Assembly: GCA_028292315.1 (NCBI GenBank) | Contig: JAQGMO010000333.1 | Span: forward strand, 1-64,000 | Direction of reading: 5' to 3' | Length of the DNA stretch: 64,000 bases | Origin: Herminiimonas sp. | Lineage (GTDB): Bacteria; Pseudomonadota; Gammaproteobacteria; Burkholderiales; Burkholderiaceae_D | Shown: positions 1-8,459 of the stretch, piece after piece | Position numbering within the stretch: the stretch's first letter is position 1 | Layout: each line of letters opens with the position of its first letter | Program-made: the position numbers and the translations under genes | The notes under the pieces: generated by a model | Database searches by the model: none | Seen by the model: the letters and a program-made list of their open reading frames with translations, nothing else | Told to the model about the DNA's origin: nothing

Positions 1-52
1 ATTCCGCCGATTGCTTTTGCGCGCATGAACATCCGCATGCACGCGTCCGGGC

Positions 53-79
53 AAAAAAAAGCCCGCACAGGGAGCGGGC
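53..79 (-). terminator. Intrinsic terminator, minus strand
   Basis: Read on the minus strand, a GCCCGC/GCGGGC stem (positions 79-74 with 66-61) with a 7-nt loop is followed by eight T residues (positions 60-53). It lies about 130 bp past the stop of the SET-domain gene and is its likely terminator. Confidence 0.75.
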
Positions 80-117
80 ATAAATATATATCAAAGGAGG
101 AGACATAGAGGAGACAA

Positions 118-198
118 ATGAATTATAAAAATATTGCGCTCCGGAATCCAATTTTCGATTGTAATACCAGTTATATGTTTTTTGAATATCTTTGCTGA
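118..198 (+). CDS. Possible 26-codon ORF with very strong SD
   Basis: An ATG at 118 follows two Shine-Dalgarno-like runs, GGAGG and GAGGAG, and opens a 26-codon frame ending in TGA at 196-198. The peptide is rich in Asn, Phe and Tyr and resembles nothing I know. The purine-rich start region looks like a genuine initiation site, so this may be a small gene or the stump of a decayed longer one. Compositional bias alone could also explain it. Confidence 0.2.
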   Translation: MNYKNIALRNPIFDCNTSYMFFEYLC

Positions 199-210
199 GG
201 CACCCGACAT

Positions 211-720
211 TCAAGCTTGGCGCGCAGCCCGGATTCTACGCTTTGGCGCCAGCATCGTATGACGGCACGTCTCGGCGCCGCACCGGCATTCATAAGCGCG
301 TTTTACCGCGGCGGTATGGCGCTCGCTCACGATCAGGCCGTAATCATAATTGAGTTCTTCGCCGCGCCGAATATCGCGCAAGGCATAAATGAACACTTTT
401 CCATCTTCTTCCCTCGCTTCACAATTAGGCGCGCAACTGTGATTGATCCAGCGGCTTTCATTCCCGCCGCTTGCACCGTCGATCAGCCGGCCGTTATCCA
501 GGCTGAAGAAAAATGTATGAAATGGATTTTCCGGGTCGAGGCCGGAACGTTTCAGTGCTTCTCGTGCGGTGATCCGTTCACCTGTGTATTCCGCCACCAG
601 GGTTCCTTCGGGGATCTTGCGTGTCGCGAATACGCCATTACCGTGGACTTTCGAGTGTCTGACCACAATCGCGGCCGGGTTGTCTGGTTGCTGGTCTTTT
701 GCTGCTTTGGTTCGGTTCAT
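211..720 (-). CDS. SET domain-containing protein (lysine methyltransferase fold)
   Basis: This 169-residue protein is essentially one SET domain with a short N-terminal tail. Visible motifs are the start of the fold (HGNGVFATRKIPEG, residues ~28-41), the cofactor/substrate motif RWINHSCAPNC (~90-100), the second motif EELNYDYG (~121-128) and a post-SET cysteine cluster (CRCGAETC, ~145-152). SET proteins transfer a methyl group from S-adenosylmethionine to lysine. In bacteria the target is usually unknown and may be a nucleoid or ribosomal protein. It stands alone, divergent from prkA across a 411-bp gap, with a terminator downstream. The family assignment is firm; catalytic activity and target are inference. 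Confidence 0.85.
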   Translation of the reverse strand: MNRTKAAKDQQPDNPAAIVVRHSKVHGNGVFATRKIPEGTLVAEYTGERITAREALKRSGLDPENPFHTFFFSLDNGRLIDGASGGNESRWINHSCAPNCEAREEDGKVFIYALRDIRRGEELNYDYGLIVSERHTAAVKRAYECRCGAETCRHTMLAPKRRIRAARQA

Positions 721-1131
721 GTTTTTTTATGGTGAAAGAGGACGCCTGCAACATGCGGCATGTCGTTCGGTCGGGTTAAACAATAAAGGAAGAGATGATA
801 ACTCGACAAATGCGCCGCAAGTGCGCGCGATTGAAAAGTCTCCGTTGCGATCAGCCAATCAAGGCGGGAGGTGTCTGCGCAGTATCAACCTTGATTCAAA
901 AATGAGACGCATGCTACAACTGATTTCAGTGCCTGCGGAGAAGCGACTTTCACCTCTGTAAACTATGTCTTATTTGAACTTTCAAAATTGGAATCCATCC
1001 AAAAGTAAATATTTTTTTCGTACAAATCAATACCGGTGTTTAAAGTGCGCGTATTATTTAATTGCGGATAAGAAATGCGCGTCAGGTTCGAAAGCTGGTA
1101 ATGCTGGATTGAATTCAAAGGACTGGTCCAA
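721..1131. other. Divergent intergenic region, SET gene / prkA
   Basis: This 411-bp stretch has no convincing gene. Its right half (960-1131) is AT-rich and must carry the prkA promoter. I looked for a sigma-54 -24/-12 element and saw no clear one. The prkA ribosome site AAAGGA lies about 8 bp before its ATG. Confidence 0.5.
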
Positions 1132-3054
1132 ATGAAAATCTTTGACAACTATGCTGCTCGGTATGAACGGACCCGTGAGGAGGAATACTCCCTGCAGGAA
1201 TATCTTGATCTCTGCAAGCGCGACAAGCTGGCCTATGCCACCGCCGCCGAACGCATGCTCGCAGCCATCGGTGAACCAGAATTGCTCGATACACGGCATG
1301 ATCCGCGCCTTTCGCGTATCTTCGCCAACAAGGTCATCAAAATCTATCCAGCCTTTCGCGAATTCTATGGCACCGAAGAAGTAATCGAGCAGGTTGTGTC
1401 TTACTTCCGGCACGCTGCGCAAGGACTGGAAGAACGCAAGCAGATTCTTTATTTGCTCGGCCCGGTTGGCGGCGGCAAGTCGTCGATCGCGGAAAAGCTT
1501 AAATCGCTGATGGAAATGGTGCCGTTTTACGCCATTAAGGGATCGCCGGTCAATGAGTCGCCGCTCGGACTGTTCAACGAAGAAGAAGACGGCGTCATTC
1601 TTGAAGAAGACTACGGCATTCCGCGCCGCTATCTGCGCAGGATACCGAGCCCCTGGGCCGTCAAGCGCCTGCACGAGTTCAACGGTGACATCAACCAGTT
1701 CCGCGTCGTCAAGCGCTATCCTTCCGTCCTGAAACAGATTGCGGTCGCCAAAACCGAACCGGGTGATGAAAACAACCAGGATATTTCCTCGCTGGTCGGC
1801 AAAGTCGATATCCGCAAGCTTGAAGAATATTCGCAGGACGATCCGGATGCTTACAGCTATTCCGGCGGCTTGTGCCTGGCCAATCAGGGATTATTGGAAT
1901 TCGTCGAAATGTTCAAGGCGCCGATCAAGGTGCTGCACCCGTTGCTGACTGCTACGCAGGAAGGCAATTACAAGGGTACCGAAGGTTTTGGCGCGATCCC
2001 GTTTGACGGCATGGTGCTGGCACACTCGAATGAGTCGGAATGGAAGTCGTTCAAGAACAATAAAAACAATGAAGCGTTCCTGGACCGTATCTATATCGTC
2101 AAGGTGCCGTACTGCCTGCGCGTGACTGACGAAATCCAGATTTACGATAAATTGATCCGCAACTCTTCGCTGGCGCAGGCCCCTTGTGCGCCGGGCACCT
2201 TGAAAATGATGGCGCAATTCGCGATCCTGTCGCGCTTGAAAGAGCCGGAGAATTCCAGCATTTTCAGCAAGATGAAGGTGTACGACGGCGAAAACCTGAA
2301 GGATACCGATCCAAAAGCGAAGTCGAAGTCTGAATACAGCGATTATGCCGGTGTCGATGAAGGCATGAACGGCTTGTCGACCCGCTTCGCCTTCAAGATC
2401 CTGTCCAAGGTATTCAACTTCGATAGCGCCGAGGTGGCCGCCAATCCGGTGCATCTGCTGTACGTACTCGAACAGCAGGTCAGCCGCGAACAATTTCCGC
2501 CCGAGACCGAGCAAAAGTATTATTCCTATATCAAGGAATACCTGGCGCAACGCTATGTGGAATTCATTGGCAAGGAAATCCAGACCGCCTATCTCGAGAG
2601 TTATTCGGAGTATGGACAAAACATCTTCGACCGTTATGTCACGTTTGCCGATTTCTGGATCCAGGACCAGGAATTCCGCGATCCGGATACCGGCGAGAGC
2701 TTCAACCGCGATTCGCTCAATAGCGAGCTGGAAAAGATCGAGAAACCGGCCGGTATTTCGAATCCCAAGGATTTCCGTAACGAGATTGTGAATTTTGTGT
2801 TGCGTACTCGGGCACAGAATAATGGTAAGAACCCGGCCTGGACCGGTTATGAAAAGTTCAGGAGCGTGATCGAGAAGAAAATGTTCTCGAATACCGAGGA
2901 ACTATTGCCTGTCATCTCGTTCAACGCCAAGGCAAGCGCGGACGACGCCAACAAGCATCAGGAATTCGTCTCGCGGATGGTGGCTAAAGGATATACCCCC
3001 AAGCAGGTGCGGCTATTGTGCGAATGGTACTTGCGGGTCAGGAAATCGTCATAA
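1132..3054 (+). CDS. prkA: PrkA family serine protein kinase
   Basis: The 640-residue product matches E. coli YeaG/PrkA in length and from the first residues (MKIFDNYAARYE...). A Walker A loop, GPVGGGKSS, sits at residues 110-118 inside the AAA-type PrkA N-terminal domain, followed by the C-terminal kinase-like domain. PrkA proteins are linked to stationary-phase, nitrogen-starvation and sporulation-like stress responses, and kinase activity has been reported for some members. It heads the conserved set prkA-yeaH-spoVR, followed 76 bp later by yeaH with a hairpin in the gap. The start at 1132 has an AAAGGA ribosome site and aligns with the family N-terminus. Confidence 0.95.
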   Translation: MKIFDNYAARYERTREEEYSLQEYLDLCKRDKLAYATAAERMLAAIGEPELLDTRHDPRLSRIFANKVIKIYPAFREFYGTEEVIEQVVSYFRHAAQGLEERKQILYLLGPVGGGKSSIAEKLKSLMEMVPFYAIKGSPVNESPLGLFNEEEDGVILEEDYGIPRRYLRRIPSPWAVKRLHEFNGDINQFRVVKRYPSVLKQIAVAKTEPGDENNQDISSLVGKVDIRKLEEYSQDDPDAYSYSGGLCLANQGLLEFVEMFKAPIKVLHPLLTATQEGNYKGTEGFGAIPFDGMVLAHSNESEWKSFKNNKNNEAFLDRIYIVKVPYCLRVTDEIQIYDKLIRNSSLAQAPCAPGTLKMMAQFAILSRLKEPENSSIFSKMKVYDGENLKDTDPKAKSKSEYSDYAGVDEGMNGLSTRFAFKILSKVFNFDSAEVAANPVHLLYVLEQQVSREQFPPETEQKYYSYIKEYLAQRYVEFIGKEIQTAYLESYSEYGQNIFDRYVTFADFWIQDQEFRDPDTGESFNRDSLNSELEKIEKPAGISNPKDFRNEIVNFVLRTRAQNNGKNPAWTGYEKFRSVIEKKMFSNTEELLPVISFNAKASADDANKHQEFVSRMVAKGYTPKQVRLLCEWYLRVRKSS

Positions 3055-3078
3055 CCAGCGAATCTTGCTGGTGTGCGT

Positions 3079-3104
3079 ATGAGCCGGCTTTTAATCCGGC
3101 TCAT
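3079..3104 (+). other. Intercistronic hairpin, prkA-yeaH
   Basis: ATGAGCCGG and CCGGCTCAT form a perfect 9-bp stem around an 8-nt loop, 25 bp after the prkA stop. There is no T-run, so it is more likely an mRNA-processing, stability or partial-attenuation element than a full terminator. Confidence 0.6.
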
Positions 3105-3130
3105 CGCAACTATACGATCAGGAGATCATA

Positions 3131-4396
3131 TTGACTTACCTCATCGATCGGCGTTTGCAGAGCAAGAACAAGTCCGCGGTTAACCGCGAGCGCTTCTTGC
3201 GGCGCTACAAAGGGCAGATCAAACAAGCCGTCGAGCGAGCGATAAAGGGTCGTTCCATTATCGATATCGCCAGCGGCGAAAAAGTGTCGATTCCAGCCAA
3301 GGATGTGAATGAACCGAACTTCGGCCATGCGCATGGCGGCGTATGGGAATCTGTTAATCCGGGTAACAAGGATTATGTTCGGGGTGACAAGATCCAGCGT
3401 CCGAAGGGCGGCGGTGGGTCGGGTAAAGGCAAGGCCGGCAATACCGAAGAAATCAGCGAGGATGATTTCGTGTTCGAGCTGACCCGCGAAGAATTCATGA
3501 ATTATTTCTTCGAAGACCTCGAGCTGCCCAACATGATCAAGACCCAGCTCGCTTCGACGACGGAGTTCAAAAGCCAGCGTGCCGGTTATACGATGTCCGG
3601 CACGCCGGCCAACATCCACGTGTTGCGCTCGTTGCGCGGTGCGCTTGGACGACGCATCGCGGTTGGCGGCAAGCCGGCCAAGCGCCTGCAGCAACTGGAA
3701 AACGACTTGTCGGAACTGTTGCTGCTGTTGCCGGAAGACGATCCCGGAGTACAGAAACTCAGGCGGGAAATTACGCAACTCAAAACCAGGCTGGCGGCGA
3801 TTCCATTCATCGATCCTTTCGATCTGCGCTACAGCAACCGCGTCAAGGTGCCGAAACCTTCCACGAAGGCTGTCATGTTTTGCATCATGGATGTGTCGGG
3901 GTCGATGGACGAACAGAAAAAGGATACCGCCAAGCGTTTTTTCATCCTGCTGTATTTATTCCTGACGCGCGCTTACGACAAGATTGAAGTCGTGTTTATC
4001 CGCCATCATACGGCGGCGGCCGAGGTCGACGAGCACGAGTTCTTCAATTCGCGCGAGTCGGGCGGTACCGTGGTTTCGTCGGCGCTGCACTTGCTGACCA
4101 ATATTCTGCAAGAGCGTTTTCCAAGCGGTGACTGGAATGTATATGTCGCCCAGGCTTCGGACGGTGATAACTGGGACAAGGACTCGGTGAATTGTCGACA
4201 GCTGATGATTAATACCATCATGCCTGCCGTGCAATATTATGCCTACGTCGAAATTACCGATGGCGAGCCACAAAATCTGTGGCACGAGTATGCGGCGATA
4301 CCGCACCATCATCCTCATTTTGCAATGCAAAAAATTGAGACGCCGGCAGATATCTTTCCGGTATTTCGCGAACTGTTCAAGAAGCAGCCGAAATGA
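3131..4396 (+). CDS. yeaH: YeaH/YhbH family protein with VWA-like MIDAS
   Basis: The 421-residue protein aligns throughout with E. coli YeaH (N-terminal M-T-x-x-I-D-R-R-L, the FxFDPFDLRY-like block and a C-terminal VFRELF). A metal-ion-dependent adhesion motif DVSGS lies at residues 254-258 and a second block, ASDGDNW, near 345, as in von Willebrand A folds. The function is unproven; it is nearly always encoded between prkA and spoVR and is thought to act with them. The start codon is TTG at 3131, preceded by AGGAG, and fits the family N-terminus. Its stop overlaps the spoVR start (ATGA), indicating translational coupling. Confidence 0.93.
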   Translation: MTYLIDRRLQSKNKSAVNRERFLRRYKGQIKQAVERAIKGRSIIDIASGEKVSIPAKDVNEPNFGHAHGGVWESVNPGNKDYVRGDKIQRPKGGGGSGKGKAGNTEEISEDDFVFELTREEFMNYFFEDLELPNMIKTQLASTTEFKSQRAGYTMSGTPANIHVLRSLRGALGRRIAVGGKPAKRLQQLENDLSELLLLLPEDDPGVQKLRREITQLKTRLAAIPFIDPFDLRYSNRVKVPKPSTKAVMFCIMDVSGSMDEQKKDTAKRFFILLYLFLTRAYDKIEVVFIRHHTAAAEVDEHEFFNSRESGGTVVSSALHLLTNILQERFPSGDWNVYVAQASDGDNWDKDSVNCRQLMINTIMPAVQYYAYVEITDGEPQNLWHEYAAIPHHHPHFAMQKIETPADIFPVFRELFKKQPK

Positions 4397-5928
4397 TGAA
4401 AATATTGGAACGCACCACTGTCCCGAACCGCCTGCCGGATCAATCCGAATGGACATTCGAATTGATCGAGCAGGCGCATGAAGAAATCCGCCGCGTAGCA
4501 CGCAGCTTCGGCCTCGACACTTATCCGAATCAGCTTGAAATCATTACAGCTGAGCAAATGATGGATGCCTATGCATCGGTCGGCATGCCGGTATCGTATA
4601 ACCACTGGTCATTCGGCAAGCATTTTCTGACGACTGAAAAAGGCTACCGGCGCGGCCAGATGGGCCTGGCTTACGAGATCGTAATCAATTCGAATCCGTG
4701 CATCGCCTACCTGATGGAAGAAAACAGCCTCATGATGCAGACGCTGGTCATTGCGCATGCCGCTTATGGCCACAATTCTTTCTTCAAGGGTAACTACCTG
4801 TTCCGCACCTGGACCGATGCAGAGGCAATCATCGACTACATGTTGTTCGCCAAGAACTACATTGCTGAATGCGAAAGGCGTCATGGTGTTGAGGCGGTTG
4901 AGCTGTTGCTCGATTCATGCCATGCGTTGCAAAACTACGGGGTTGACCGGTACAAGCGGCCGGCCAGGTTGTCGCTGACCGAAGAAAACGCCCGCCAGGC
5001 CGAACGGGAAGCCTATCTGCAAACGCAGATCAACGATTTGTGGCGTACCCTGCCGCGGCGCGAAGAAACAGCGGAAGCGGGGAACCCGTCCTACCGCTTT
5101 CCATCGGAGCCGCAAGAGAACCTGTTGTATTTCATCGAGAAATCGGCGCCGTTGCTTGAACCATGGGAGCGCGAAATCGTCCGCATCACGCGCAAAATTT
5201 CACAATATTTTTATCCACAACGACAAACCCAGGTAATGAACGAAGGATGGGCGACCTTTTGGCATTACACGATCCTCAACCAGATGTATGACGAAGGGGT
5301 GGTCAGCGAGGGCTTCATGATGGAGTTCTTGCAGAGTCATACCAACGTTGTCTACCAACCGCCGATCACCAGTCCAAACTACAGCGGCATTAATCCGTAT
5401 GCCCTGGGGTTCGCGATGATGCGTGATATCCGCCGTATTTGCGAGGAACCGACTGAAGAAGACCGGCAATGGTTTCCAGACATTGCGGGAAGTGACTGGC
5501 GCAAGACGCTTGATTTTGCGATGCGTAATTTCAAGGATGAAAGCTTTATCGCCCAATACCTGTCGCCCAAGTTAATCCGTGACTTCCATTTCTTCTCGGT
5601 ACTGGACGACGACCAGGAAGACAAGCTGACGATTTCTGCAATTCATGATGAAGCCGGTTACCGTTATGTGCGGCAGCAGTTGGCGAATCAATATAATCTT
5701 GGCAATCGTGAACCGAATATCCAGGTGTGGTCCGTCAATACCCGCGACGATCGGGCGCTGACCTTGCGCCATACCCAATTCCAGCGGCGGCCGCTCAATC
5801 AGCAGACGGAAGAAGTGTTGAAGCATGTGGCGCGGTTATGGGGTTTCGACGTCAAGCTTGAAACCGTCGATCCAGACGGTAAGGTATTGAATACGCTCGA
5901 ATCCAAATGGGCAAAAGACAATTACTGA
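4393..5928 (+). CDS. spoVR: SpoVR family protein
   Basis: At 511 residues this matches E. coli YcgB (510) and the SpoVR family from Bacillus, where the gene is needed for spore cortex formation. Conserved blocks include WSFGKHF near residue 70, the central NEGWATFWHYTILNQMY segment (~282-298) and the NPYALGF block (~333-339). The biochemical role is unknown. It is the third gene of prkA-yeaH-spoVR and is translationally coupled to yeaH. This trio is widespread in Proteobacteria and usually controlled by stress or stationary-phase signals. A hairpin follows the stop codon. Confidence 0.94.
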   Translation: MMKILERTTVPNRLPDQSEWTFELIEQAHEEIRRVARSFGLDTYPNQLEIITAEQMMDAYASVGMPVSYNHWSFGKHFLTTEKGYRRGQMGLAYEIVINSNPCIAYLMEENSLMMQTLVIAHAAYGHNSFFKGNYLFRTWTDAEAIIDYMLFAKNYIAECERRHGVEAVELLLDSCHALQNYGVDRYKRPARLSLTEENARQAEREAYLQTQINDLWRTLPRREETAEAGNPSYRFPSEPQENLLYFIEKSAPLLEPWEREIVRITRKISQYFYPQRQTQVMNEGWATFWHYTILNQMYDEGVVSEGFMMEFLQSHTNVVYQPPITSPNYSGINPYALGFAMMRDIRRICEEPTEEDRQWFPDIAGSDWRKTLDFAMRNFKDESFIAQYLSPKLIRDFHFFSVLDDDQEDKLTISAIHDEAGYRYVRQQLANQYNLGNREPNIQVWSVNTRDDRALTLRHTQFQRRPLNQQTEEVLKHVARLWGFDVKLETVDPDGKVLNTLESKWAKDNY

Positions 5929-5961
5929 TTGTCGTTGCAGAACGATAGAAGGCTGGTCGGG

Positions 5962-5985
5962 AAGCCGGTTTTCCACCACCGGCTT
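5962..5985 (+). terminator. Hairpin after spoVR
   Basis: AAGCCGGT and ACCGGCTT form a perfect 8-bp stem 33 bp after the spoVR stop. No T-run follows directly, although a T-rich stretch occurs about 30 bp later. It probably protects or ends the operon message. Confidence 0.5.
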
Positions 5986-6242
5986 GCCTGGGCAGTCATG
6001 TATCTTGCACTTATTTAATTTTTTTCATGTAATTTATACCAACCTTCCGGTACTTTATTCCTTTAATCAACCCCACATCCAGTTAATCCCTTCTATTTTC
6101 GCGCCGTACTTAGGTGACACGCTACCGGTGATGACTGGCATGAGGATTGCATCACTTTGAGCCGAAGCGTTACCGCAAGTCGATTCCAAGGCCCGCACGC
6201 GTGCGGCCGGAATCATTTTGTCACCCACTTAAAGGAAGCGAT
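5986..6242. other. Intergenic region before the PA2169-type gene
   Basis: This AT-rich region (especially 6000-6060) should hold the promoter of the next gene. No gene or named binding site could be recognised. Confidence 0.4.
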
Positions 6243-6707
6243 ATGGATAATGCCGACGTGGTCTCCACTTTGAACGATTTGATTGAAACCTCCAAGGACG
6301 GGGAAGAAGGATTTCGGACCTGCGCCGAGGACATCAGCAACCCGCAGCTGAAAACCGTGTTCATGAACCGTGCGCAGGAGTGTGCGAAAGCCGCCAGCGA
6401 ACTGCAGGAGCAAGTGCGCGCTCTTGGCGGCACGCCGGAAAAAAGCAGCAGTCTGAGCGGTACCCTGCATCGGCGCTGGGTCGATATCAAGGCTGCCGTT
6501 ACGGGTAAGGATGATGTTTCCATCCTCAATGAATGCGAACGCGGCGAAGACGTCGCTGTAAAAAGCTATCGCAACGCGCTTGAAAAGGATTTGCCGACAG
6601 CGATACGCAGCATCGTGGAACGCCAATATAATGGCGTACTGCGCAATCACGACCAGGTGAAAGCCTTGCGCAACCAGGCCAGGGACTCCAAAGATATAGC
6701 CGGTTAA
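6243..6707 (+). CDS. PA2169 family four-helix-bundle protein (DUF2383)
   Basis: The 154-residue product begins MDNADVVSTLNDLIETSKDG and has the heptad-like helices of the PA2169/DUF2383 ferritin-like family (e.g. the E-x-x-x-Y segments near residues 100-125). Members are small soluble proteins often induced in stress or stationary phase; the function is unknown. The start at 6243 is chosen because AAAGGAAG lies 7 bp upstream and the family begins there; a longer frame from 6147 lacks both. Its location after the prkA operon fits a stress-response neighbourhood. Confidence 0.8.
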   Translation: MDNADVVSTLNDLIETSKDGEEGFRTCAEDISNPQLKTVFMNRAQECAKAASELQEQVRALGGTPEKSSSLSGTLHRRWVDIKAAVTGKDDVSILNECERGEDVAVKSYRNALEKDLPTAIRSIVERQYNGVLRNHDQVKALRNQARDSKDIAG

Positions 6708-6719
6708 CTCGTTTTCCAC

Positions 6720-6744
6720 CAGGCAGGAACCGGGGTCCTGCCTG
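6720..6744 (+). terminator. Terminator-like hairpin
   Basis: CAGGCAGGA and TCCTGCCTG form a perfect 9-bp stem 13 bp after the preceding stop. Only a short T-rich tail (TTCTC) follows. Confidence 0.55.
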
Positions 6745-6835
6745 TTCTCGATAGCGCAAACCGGGTGCGGTAAAATACCGTCCTGCCGGCTGCGTCGCAG
6801 CCGGTGCCACATCAGCTTTCCCGGAAAACCTGCGC

Positions 6836-8449
6836 ATGCTGCGATTGACAGACGTACAACTCCCACTTGATCATCCAGAATCAGGCCTCGAGTCCGCCAT
6901 CCTGGCCCGGCTTGGTATCACAGCCGACGCGCTGTTAGGCTACACGGTGTTCCGGCGTGCCTATGATGCGCGCAAAAAAAGCGCGGTTAACCTTATTTAC
7001 ACTCTCGATGTCGAAGTCGGCAATGAAGCCGCGCTGCTGAAACGCCTGCAGGGCAAGCGTGGCGTGCAGCCTACACCCGATACCAACTACCGCTTCGTCG
7101 CGCGGGCGCCATCCGGATCAAAGATGCGGCCGGTAGTCATCGGGACCGGTCCTTGTGGCTTGTTCGCCGGCCTGCTCCTGGCGCAGATGGGCTTTCGCCC
7201 GATCATTCTCGAGCGCGGTAAATCGGTACGCGAGCGCACCAAGGATACGTTCGGCTTGTGGCGCAAGCGGGTCCTGCACCCGGAGTCGAACGTGCAGTTC
7301 GGCGAAGGCGGCGCCGGCACTTTTTCCGACGGAAAACTGTGGACCCAGGTCAAGGACCCCAACCATTATGGGCGCAAGGTACTGACTGAATTCGTCAAGG
7401 CGGATGCGCCGCCCGAAATCCTCTATGTCAGCAAGCCGCATATCGGCACCTTCCGGCTGGTTAAAATGGTGGAACAGATGCGCGCCTCGATCGAGGCGCT
7501 GGGAGGCGAGTTCCGTTTCGAAAGCAAGGTTGACGATATCGAAATCGATGACGGCCGAGTACGTGCCGTGGTCCTGGCCAATGGCGAGCGGATCGCCACC
7601 AGCCACCTGGTGCTGGCGATCGGCCATAGCGCGCGCGACACCTTCCAGATGTTGTATGACCGCGGCGTGTATGTTGAAGCCAAGCCGTTTTCGCTTGGCT
7701 TCCGTATCGAACATCCGCAGTCGCTGATTGATAACTGCCGATTCGGTCCGAATGCGGGCAATCCGATCCTCGGGGCAGCGGATTACAAGCTGGTGCATCA
7801 CTGTGAAAATGGCCGTTCGGTCTATAGTTTTTGCATGTGCCCGGGTGGCACGGTAGTGGCCGCCACATCGGAGCCGGGGCGCGTCGTAACGAATGGCATG
7901 AGCCAGTACTCGCGCAATGAGCGCAATGCCAACAGCGGCATTGTGGTCGGTATCACGCCGGCCGATTATCCAGGGCATCCTTTGGCCGGGATCGCCTTCC
8001 AGCGCGAATGGGAGTCGCGCGCCTTCGAACTGGGCGGGGGAAATTACGATGCGCCCGGGCAGCTGGTCGGCGATTTTCTCGCCAACCGGCCGTCCACCGA
8101 ATTCGGTTCGGTGCTGCCGTCTTACAAACCTGGTGTGCGCCTGGGCGACCTGAGTCCGTCGCTGCCGGACTATGCGATTGCGGCGATCCGCGAAGCCTTG
8201 CCCGTGTTCGACCGCCAGATCCAGGGCTTTGCGATGCGGGATGCAGTGCTTACGGGAGTTGAAACACGTACGTCGTCCCCGATCCGGATCAAGCGCAATG
8301 ATTTGTTTGAGAGCCTGAACACACGCGGCCTGTATCCGGCGGGTGAAGGCGCCGGTTATGCCGGCGGCATCATGTCTGCGGCGATCGACGGCATCAAGGT
8401 GGCCGAAGCCGTCGCATTGAGCATGGTTTCCGCCTCGGCGCCGGCCTGA
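6836..8449 (+). CDS. FAD-dependent dehydrogenase (COG2509-like)
   Basis: This 537-residue flavoprotein has an unusual ~95-residue N-terminal extension before the dinucleotide-binding loop GTGPCG at 103-108. The segment NVQFGEGGAGTFSDGKL (~161-177) and the C-terminal PAGEGAGYAGGIMSAAIDGIK block are typical of the uncharacterised 'FAD-utilising dehydrogenase' family found across bacteria. The substrate is unknown. It ends 10 bp from the convergent corA stop. The ribosome site before 6836 is weak, but the N-terminal sequence (MLRLTDVQLPLDHPE) is typical of the family. Confidence 0.88.
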   Translation: MLRLTDVQLPLDHPESGLESAILARLGITADALLGYTVFRRAYDARKKSAVNLIYTLDVEVGNEAALLKRLQGKRGVQPTPDTNYRFVARAPSGSKMRPVVIGTGPCGLFAGLLLAQMGFRPIILERGKSVRERTKDTFGLWRKRVLHPESNVQFGEGGAGTFSDGKLWTQVKDPNHYGRKVLTEFVKADAPPEILYVSKPHIGTFRLVKMVEQMRASIEALGGEFRFESKVDDIEIDDGRVRAVVLANGERIATSHLVLAIGHSARDTFQMLYDRGVYVEAKPFSLGFRIEHPQSLIDNCRFGPNAGNPILGAADYKLVHHCENGRSVYSFCMCPGGTVVAATSEPGRVVTNGMSQYSRNERNANSGIVVGITPADYPGHPLAGIAFQREWESRAFELGGGNYDAPGQLVGDFLANRPSTEFGSVLPSYKPGVRLGDLSPSLPDYAIAAIREALPVFDRQIQGFAMRDAVLTGVETRTSSPIRIKRNDLFESLNTRGLYPAGEGAGYAGGIMSAAIDGIKVAEAVALSMVSASAPA

Positions 8450-8459
8450 TCAAACGGAA

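Noticed and set aside
6147-6242. N-terminal extension of the PA2169-type protein
   Set aside because: The upstream codons lack a ribosome site, while AAAGGAAG precedes the ATG at 6243 where the family begins.
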